A stretch of DNA of 64,000 nt from Syntrophobacterales bacterium. Its GTDB lineage: Bacteria; Desulfobacterota; Desulfobaccia; Desulfobaccales; 0-14-0-80-60-11. Shown here in pieces: positions 58,934 through 64,000 of this stretch. The translations under genes and the position numbers were made by a program. Numbering within the stretch: position 1 is the stretch's first letter; every line of letters begins with the position of its first letter. The DNA lies in the NCBI GenBank assembly GCA_023229795.1, contig JALNYP010000004.1, positions 31,991-95,990 on the forward strand, written 5' to 3'. Under the pieces are notes generated by a model. It saw only the letters and a program-made list of their open reading frames with translations. It was not told where the DNA came from and searched no databases.

Positions 58934-60781
58934 TTAGTTAAAGCATTCAAGAAATCTTGATATTTTTCTATATTTAATACTCCCCCATGGCATCAATCGT
59001 TTTTGAGGCCATGTTACATATAGAAACCTTTTCGCTCTTGTGAAGGCAACATATAGGTTATTTTTTTCTTGCGTCATTTCAACTCCACCGCTTCGGATAG
59101 CTCTATAATCCGGAAATGTTTCATCGTCCATGCCCATTAGAATTATAATGTCAAACTCTTGTCCTTTCATAGTGTGTACCGTACTTAGACTTATTCCATT
59201 GTGTTGAGTCAAAGGATGGGTTTGCCCTAAAGCCATTGCATTCCTAAAGTGATGAAGAGATTTTTTGTCTGTTTTTTTTGCGTAATTATGCCAATGATTA
59301 AGAATGGCATCGATATCATTATAAACCATCATTTGTTCACCCTCATCTATATCAGTAAGGTCATTATTCAATAACTCTTTTAAACCTCCAAGACAACTTT
59401 TAAGATTACTGCCATCATCATTTAAGTAAATCACAGTTTCTAAAACTTGTTTATTTATTCCTGGCTTCATTGTTCTGACAATACTTTGTAAATTAATTTC
59501 TTTATCAATATCTATGTCTAACAAGTCGAGCAATCTATTCCAATGCAGAGTGTCTCGCTGGTTCAATCTTACGCGAAGAGCCATGTCAAATATTTTCATG
59601 GTATCTGATTCGAATTTAAGGGCTCCAGGAGTCATTTTATAATAAAAAGGTGTATTATTTTCACTTAATATATTTTCTAATGTATTAAATATATATCTAT
59701 TTCGTGCAAGCACAGCTATTTTTTCATAAGTAATATTTCCCTCAATGTTTTCATGTTGCCCAATATTAATAAGCTCTATAATTTTCTTATATATCCATTC
59801 TGCTTCTTGTTTTTCATCTGCCAACTTGTGCATTTCAAATATTCCTTCAATCACAGTGTTCATAATATCACTCGAACCCGGTATTATTTTTTCAGCGGCT
59901 CTTAAAACCGCTCTGGAAGATCGATAATTTTCTTTGAGTTCAATAATTTCAGGATTAAAATCTTCCACAAAATTAACAGTCATAAAATCAGGTGAAGAGC
60001 CATTAAATGCAAAGATTGATTGATTAGGATCTCCAACAAGCATAACATTTTTATGTTCACCCTTTGTAAGGGCGAGTAACACCTTGTATTGAGCGTTATT
60101 TAAATCCTGTGCTTCATCAATGCAAATATATTGATATGTTCTTCTGAATAATGAAGATATTTTATCGTGCTCAATAAAAAGATTATACGTTAACAAAAGG
60201 AGATCATCAAAGTCTATTGCATTTTGGGACATTAATATATCCTGATAGGAGTTATATAGTAAACCAATATTTGTATCCTCGCTCTCATTAAAAAGGTCTT
60301 CATCATAAATAATCTCTCGTTTAACGCGAGAGATAAATTCTAACGCTCTATAACAGGAATCTCGTTGCTCTTTTCGGTTTTGATTCCTATAGTCTGAGTT
60401 GTAAGATGGTGTTTGCTGAATAGCATTTTCAATTAATTTAAGCCTGTCAGACTCCTCCTCAAAAATATGTGGCATTTTAGACAGACCAACTAAATTTCCA
60501 TGGTTCTCAAGCACATATTGACAAAATCCATGAAACGTCCCAGTAAATAAACGGTTTTGCAATTTCGCTATATCTTTTAATCGTTCTTTCATTTCCTCGG
60601 CAGCTTTGTTTGCAAAAGTGACGGCAAGAATTTTTCTATTTGTTTTTTCCGATAAATATCGAATTCTCTCAGTAAGTACCCTTGTTTTTCCGCTACCTGC
60701 ACTCGCTTTAACTAAAAGAGGGCCATCTCCTGCATAAACTATCTGTTTTTGCTTTTTTGATAAATTAATTTTTTGAGACAT
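58934..60781 (-). CDS. gajB: GajB-like UvrD/Rep-family helicase (Gabija)
   Basis: A 615-residue superfamily 1A helicase. Motif I is VKASAGSGKTRVLTERI (about 24-40), motif II DEAQD (YICIDEAQDLN), motif III GDPNQSIFAF, motif IV ENYRSSRAV and motif VI VAFTRAKRFLYV. It lies directly after an OLD-type nuclease gene and overlaps it by 17 bases, the arrangement that defines Gabija. In Gabija the helicase is thought to sense or feed the nuclease with DNA ends. AAGGAGGGG upstream supports ATG 60781. The region is very A+T-rich (one sampled line at 59641-59700 has 8 G+C of 60), unlike the host backbone. Confidence 0.85.
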   Translation of the reverse strand: MSQKINLSKKQKQIVYAGDGPLLVKASAGSGKTRVLTERIRYLSEKTNRKILAVTFANKAAEEMKERLKDIAKLQNRLFTGTFHGFCQYVLENHGNLVGLSKMPHIFEEESDRLKLIENAIQQTPSYNSDYRNQNRKEQRDSCYRALEFISRVKREIIYDEDLFNESEDTNIGLLYNSYQDILMSQNAIDFDDLLLLTYNLFIEHDKISSLFRRTYQYICIDEAQDLNNAQYKVLLALTKGEHKNVMLVGDPNQSIFAFNGSSPDFMTVNFVEDFNPEIIELKENYRSSRAVLRAAEKIIPGSSDIMNTVIEGIFEMHKLADEKQEAEWIYKKIIELINIGQHENIEGNITYEKIAVLARNRYIFNTLENILSENNTPFYYKMTPGALKFESDTMKIFDMALRVRLNQRDTLHWNRLLDLLDIDIDKEINLQSIVRTMKPGINKQVLETVIYLNDDGSNLKSCLGGLKELLNNDLTDIDEGEQMMVYNDIDAILNHWHNYAKKTDKKSLHHFRNAMALGQTHPLTQHNGISLSTVHTMKGQEFDIIILMGMDDETFPDYRAIRSGGVEMTQEKNNLYVAFTRAKRFLYVTWPQKRLMPWGSIKYRKISRFLECFN

Positions 60782-62630
60782 CCCGTTGCCCCTCCTTATC
60801 AAATAGTTGCCTAATTTGTTCAAAAAGATCCAGTACCTTAGGAGGCAATTCTTTTCCATTTTCTATCATCTTTTCTGCGAAAACTGGACCAAATTGAACT
60901 TTTTGGGAGGTCATACAATCATAAAGAGCCTCTTTAAATCCAGCATCTTCCTTATAATTTCTCAAAATATCCTTATATATGCTCTGTTTGCATGCATCAC
61001 AAATTTTATCCGTTTTTATTCGAAATTTTTTAGTTCCATCCAATTTCATAATAAAATCATTTAGATAAGTGTCATGCTGTAAACATTTGAAAGTATTTTC
61101 TATCTCATCTATAAAGCCCTGTTCAATTAAATATTTTTCAAAATCGCATTCGTTTTCAAGTATTATAACATTTTTCTCATCCTCGATATTAACATCACGG
61201 CTATATAATTTTTCCAAACTCTTTTTTACACCATCTATTACTCCCACTTCACCATCACTGAATATGAACCATGGAATGTTTAATGATTTACAAAACCTTA
61301 AAAACGGCAAATAGTTGCCAAAACCACCAACACCAACAAAGTCAACTCCCATCTCAACAGGAGATTTCTTGAAATAGTATGTGGCCAATATAGGAAGTGC
61401 CTGTTCTTCTGTTTCCCCCTCAAAAAAAACAATCGCCTTTGAAAAGAATATTTCCCCTCGTGTGTTTATGACTTGCCGGTTGATCTTTCTGATATCTTCT
61501 GGATCCAATTCATCAGTTTTGATATTGCCACAGAGGATAAAATCATTACTCTTATAAAAACTTCGTATTTGTTCTAATTTAGCAGATGCAGCGATATACG
61601 GTGAATGAGTGGATATTATTTTTTGCCCTGAAATACTGTTTATTTGTTCAAATATTTTTTTTTGAGCATTCGGGTGAAGATGAGCTTCAGGTTCTTCTAT
61701 AGCAAGTATTGGGAAAAATGGAGTCCGCTCTTTTCCCGCATTTTTGTTTAACAGCGAAATAAATGCCTTGAGCGTCAGTAACGATGACCAGCTTCGTGTC
61801 CCCATTCCATGATACTCCATGGAAAAACTGTCTTTATGGTCTGTGTAATAAATAGAAAGTCCTTTATTTAAATCGCGAATTTTCTTGGTAAATGGTGTTA
61901 TTTCAACACCTTCACTCGATGTGTCCATTGCGGTATCAAGTTCTCTTAATATCCTTTTTAAGTTTGATAATATGCTGCTGCTACTTACAGCTTTATCATT
62001 AAGAGCCTTTATCTGATCCTCTATTTCTTCTATGTCTTCCTGTGAATATTCAATTTTGGAGATCAATTTACCAAGATAGGACGATTTGAGTTTCATATCT
62101 TCAAGGATATCTCTTTGAGCATCAATGTAAAAAAAGGGTATTCCATCAAAAATGAAATTTCTCTCTTGTCCATCCTCGACTTGATACCAAAATGAGCCAT
62201 CTTCTTTTTTAAATAACGGCCATTCTGACAATATAATTTGGCGAGTTCTATAGGAATTTAATGTTTCATCAAAAGTTACAATAGTCCTCAACGGAATAAA
62301 TGAATTTCCCTCAAAATCAGTTTTTATTCTATCTTCAGTAAATAGTATTTCCCAATCTTCATCAAAATCACTTAATCTGTTTCCCTCAACATCCACCGGA
62401 ATAATCCTCAAATCAACCAGAATTTTATTGGAATTACTACCCCCTGATATAAAAAAATCGTCTTGAGAAATAAATTGTCTGTTTCCTAAGGCAATTTGCA
62501 TTGCTTTAAGGAACGATGTTTTACCGGTATTGTTCATTCCGGTTAAGACTGTTGTCTGGTTGAGACTAATTTCTATATTTTGAAGCCCCCTAAATCCGCA
62601 TATACGAACATCCTGAAATAGGATCGGCAC
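60765..62630 (-). CDS. gajA: GajA-like OLD-family ATPase-TOPRIM nuclease (Gabija)
   Basis: A 621-residue protein: N-terminal ABC-type ATPase with Walker A GMNNTGKTS (31-39) and Walker B AIEEPEAHLHP (about 310-320), then a TOPRIM nuclease domain with the acidic Glu in VFFEGETEEQAL and an Asp-Gly-Glu motif in FSDGEVG. Such class 2 OLD nucleases next to a UvrD helicase are GajA. It is expected to nick phage DNA when nucleotides fall. The start is GTG 62630, with AGGAG eight bases before it; the longer in-frame ATG form adds 43 residues lacking family similarity. The 486-base gap upstream (62631-63116) holds only promoter-like elements. Confidence 0.85.
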   Translation of the reverse strand: MPILFQDVRICGFRGLQNIEISLNQTTVLTGMNNTGKTSFLKAMQIALGNRQFISQDDFFISGGSNSNKILVDLRIIPVDVEGNRLSDFDEDWEILFTEDRIKTDFEGNSFIPLRTIVTFDETLNSYRTRQIILSEWPLFKKEDGSFWYQVEDGQERNFIFDGIPFFYIDAQRDILEDMKLKSSYLGKLISKIEYSQEDIEEIEDQIKALNDKAVSSSSILSNLKRILRELDTAMDTSSEGVEITPFTKKIRDLNKGLSIYYTDHKDSFSMEYHGMGTRSWSSLLTLKAFISLLNKNAGKERTPFFPILAIEEPEAHLHPNAQKKIFEQINSISGQKIISTHSPYIAASAKLEQIRSFYKSNDFILCGNIKTDELDPEDIRKINRQVINTRGEIFFSKAIVFFEGETEEQALPILATYYFKKSPVEMGVDFVGVGGFGNYLPFLRFCKSLNIPWFIFSDGEVGVIDGVKKSLEKLYSRDVNIEDEKNVIILENECDFEKYLIEQGFIDEIENTFKCLQHDTYLNDFIMKLDGTKKFRIKTDKICDACKQSIYKDILRNYKEDAGFKEALYDCMTSQKVQFGPVFAEKMIENGKELPPKVLDLFEQIRQLFDKEGQRDVSKN

Positions 62631-63063
62631 GCCCTGTTCTCCTGTGTTTTTGATTAGAAAAGTTAGTTTTATTGAAGCATAAATCGTTTTCTTGCTGACA
62701 CTTATGCCCGAGGAACTCCTATATTTTCCGCATATCTCATGGACGGCATGATAGCACAAATTTCACTCAAAAAAGTAATTTATCCAGAAATTTAGGTATG
62801 CGTAACATTTAAACCATAGATACTCATTAGTGTAGACTTAAAGAACCAGAGGGCAATACAGCCAGGTAATGATAGGCCAGAAGGAAAGCTGGGGAGATAT
62901 ACACATACCGCCCTGGGTCGGGGGAAATAACCTTGGGCGAGGCATTGGACTAGAATTGAAGATCTGCTATTAATGTGTCCCTACCATCAAGACTTACCGC
63001 TTTTGTTAAGCATATCATAGCAGTATCTCCGGTTCTCACAATGCACCCGTCAAGCTCGGCTCT

Positions 63064-63110
63064 ATCAGAATTTATTCTGATTGACTACCCCAGCCTCTTC
63101 GCCTTAAACT
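63064..63110 (+). promoter_or_regulatory. Promoter with palindromic element, probably leaderless
   Basis: TTGACT (63081-63086), an 18-base spacer and TAAACT (63105-63110) end six bases before the ATG at 63117, so transcription would start at or near the initiation codon and no Shine-Dalgarno is present. An 18-base palindrome ATCAGAATTTATTCTGAT (63064-63081) abuts the -35 and may be an operator. The same layout exists in the left repeat copy at 47931-47960. Confidence 0.5.
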
Positions 63111-63130
63111 GACCTCATGAAAATCGACCC
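63071..63130 (+). repeat. Right copy of the island-flanking direct repeat
   Basis: Matches 47921-47980 at 50 of 60 bases with no gaps. It covers the promoter and first codons of the 106-residue gene at 63117. The two copies bracket the Qat/HEPN/Schlafen/Gabija cluster. Divergence of 17% means they are not a fresh target duplication. Confidence 0.8.
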
Positions 63131-63437
63131 CATCACCGGGAAAGCCTACCTCACGGAGTGGCAGAGAGACCTTAACCGCCTCCACCTTGCAGGATATTCC
63201 TATGGCTATGTCGAGATCCTGGATCTGGTCACCGGTGAACTTACCTGGCAGGTGGACGCGATGAAGGGTGATGGGCCCCGGGTGGTGGTGGAGATGCCGA
63301 CTTTTCCGGAAGCGGTGGGAGAATTATATAGAATGTTGATCCACTTCTCCCAGACGAACATCATCAGTTGTGATTGGAAAAGCTTCAGACTGCAGGAGAG
63401 CTTGAAAGCCGAAGAACTAACGGTGGATAAGGGGTAA
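63117..63437 (+). CDS. Small island-edge protein, unknown function
   Basis: A 106-residue protein (MKIDPITGKAYLTEWQRDLN ... VTGELTWQVDAMKGDGPR ... PTFPEAVGELYRML). It is soluble-looking, with an alpha/beta character, and not recognised. No ribosome-binding site precedes the ATG; the promoter -10 ends six bases upstream, which suggests leaderless translation. A diverged start of the same gene exists as a stub at 47967. It is the last intact gene of the island. Whether it belongs to Gabija, to the element that mobilised the island, or is a separate gene cannot be told. Confidence 0.6.
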   Translation: MKIDPITGKAYLTEWQRDLNRLHLAGYSYGYVEILDLVTGELTWQVDAMKGDGPRVVVEMPTFPEAVGELYRMLIHFSQTNIISCDWKSFRLQESLKAEELTVDKG

Positions 63438-63608
63438 CGAAGCGGCAAGCCTTGGCCGGTGGAAAGTTCAAGGTGCATGGGTAAGGCGTGCTCGGCCTGT
63501 CCGCATATGTGGGGTGCTACCAGGCCGATCACGCTTTGTCCCAGCCACGGCTTGCATAGTCGCCAGCAGCGTAGCATCAACATTCAAACTAAAATATTAT
63601 GACAAAGG

Positions 63609-63652
63609 GGGGTCAATTTTCGGTTGTCGCGAGGGGTCATTTTTCGATTGCC
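63609..63652. repeat. IS-end-like direct repeats
   Basis: GGGGTCAATTTTCGGTTGTC (63609-63628) and GGGGTCATTTTTCGATTGCC (63633-63652) match at 17 of 20 bases with a 24-base period. Repeated GGTCANTTTTCG units of this type are seen at the termini of some IS21-like insertion sequences. No transposase frame adjoins, so this would be a residual end. The rest of 63438-63740 shows no gene. Confidence 0.4.
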
Positions 63653-63740
63653 ATTTATAGGAAAGGAGTTAACGATGATCATGTTCCTCAATCGAAATCC
63701 TCGATCATCTTTATGTCTTTTGGAAGAGAACGATCAAATT

Positions 63741-63777
63741 AGGACAAAAGGAAAGAGGCCCCGAAAATAGGGACCTC
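63741..63777 (-). terminator. Intrinsic terminator, minus strand
   Basis: Read on the minus strand: GAGGTCCC, loop TATTTTC, GGGGCCTC (one G-T pair), then TTTCCTTTT. The stem is imperfect when read on the plus strand, so it acts leftward. It begins five bases after the truncated tRNA-Thr. Confidence 0.65.
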
Positions 63778-63781
63778 ACTT

Positions 63782-63822
63782 CTGATTACGAATCAGCTGC
63801 TCTACCACTGAGCTATGCCGGC
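63782..63822 (-). pseudogene. Truncated tRNA-Thr (anticodon CGT), 5' 41 bases only
   Basis: On the minus strand GCCGGCA, TA, D arm GCTCAGTGGTAGAGC and anticodon arm with loop TTCGTAA (anticodon CGT, Thr) are perfect, but after ATCAG the sequence departs into AAGTGAGG and a terminator: no T arm, acceptor 3' strand or CCA. It cannot be a working tRNA. The missing 3' part is not present elsewhere in the window. Confidence 0.75.
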
Positions 63823-63885
63823 CAAAATGCTTGTCAGTCTTGAATATCGCAGGTTTTCGAGTTTTTCGCAACCCATAATAATTTT

Positions 63886-64000
63886 TCAAAATTGTTCAAA
63901 AAGTGTCATTTTGTCCGCGTTTATGCGAACAAAAAAATTGCGTTCGCGGACAAATCGCGGACAAAAACGGGTGATATTTTTTATGTGCTCTGTCGTCAGG
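63886..64000 (-). CDS. Probable tyrosine recombinase C-terminus (partial)
   Basis: The last 37 codons of a frame entering from the right edge: LTTEHIKNITRFCPRFVRER, then a basic tail, ending at TGA. In tyrosine recombinases the catalytic R-Y is followed by x-H-L-[ST]-x-E-H, so L-T-T-E-H fits the residues just after the active-site Tyr, which would lie outside the window. The coding bases contain three copies of a CGCGGACAAA-type repeat (63909-63919 inverted, 63945-63954, 63956-63966), as often seen where integrase genes end beside attachment sites. Short, so provisional. Confidence 0.35.
   Translation of the reverse strand, partial: LTTEHIKNITRFCPRFVRERNFFVRINADKMTLFEQF

Noticed and set aside
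60765..62759. Longer GajA start at 62759
   Set aside because: AGGAG eight bases before GTG 62630 and the family-like beginning MPILFQDVRICGFRGL favour the shorter form.
1..64000. CRISPR array or cas genes
   Set aside because: No regularly spaced repeats of 25-40 bases and no Cas-like protein were seen.

Overview
The window reads as chromosome of a G+C-rich deltaproteobacterium (Desulfobacterota, probably near the Desulfobacca/Syntrophobacter groups). This placement is inferred from gene content and order: tig-clpP-clpX-lon, dksA/TraR, rfaE2 (Gram-negative LPS), a DVU0298-like HEAT protein, many small lipoproteins and dense housekeeping genes. I could run no database search.

Bases 1-47,800 are mostly backbone. 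In order: the start of a formyltransferase gene, gltX, a soluble PAS sensor kinase, rfaE2-comF, a PHP phosphoesterase, a bifunctional nuclease with miaB, sixA, a nitroreductase, a CxxCxxCC protein, an M28 peptidase, a cupin, an operon of membrane hydrolase / pseudo-receiver-PAS-Ser/Thr kinase / metallophosphoesterase, a POT-type transporter, pirin, hisB, two paralogous small exported proteins, a DUF1573 protein, a potassium channel, a UPF0173 hydrolase, recJ, ssb, pgeF, a glutamine-amidotransferase-fold protein, rlmN, dksA, moaC, a DnaJ-like protein, a higBA / MmeI-like restriction-modification operon (35.5-38.9 kb), an M18 aminopeptidase, tRNA-Leu, tig-clpP-clpX-lon and tRNA-Val. The gaps between these genes hold short palindromes and degenerate 7-8-base tandem repeats.

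From about 47.9 to 63.8 kb lies a defence island. Its left edge, just after tRNA-Val, holds a 60-bp sequence that recurs 15,150 bp away at the right edge, then the isolated 3' ends of a tRNA-Ser and of what looks like tRNA-Sec (selC). Inside are a SAP-like protein, a complete QatABCD operon, a HEPN-type protein with an R-N-x3-H motif, a Schlafen/AlbA_2 protein, an Old Yellow Enzyme and a Gabija pair (gajA-gajB). Base composition changes from block to block (Qat G+C-rich, Gabija very A+T-rich), which suggests stacked acquisitions. The right edge holds a small gene behind a probable leaderless promoter, an IS-end-like repeat, a tRNA-Thr cut off after its anticodon arm, a terminator, and the probable last codons of a tyrosine recombinase.

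Qat (KAP ATPase, QatB, QueC-like, TatD-like) and Gabija (OLD nuclease plus UvrD helicase) are known anti-phage systems. The HEPN and Schlafen-like genes between them are the best candidates for something undescribed, and the edge structure is the best clue to how the island was assembled. I saw no CRISPR array and no rRNA.
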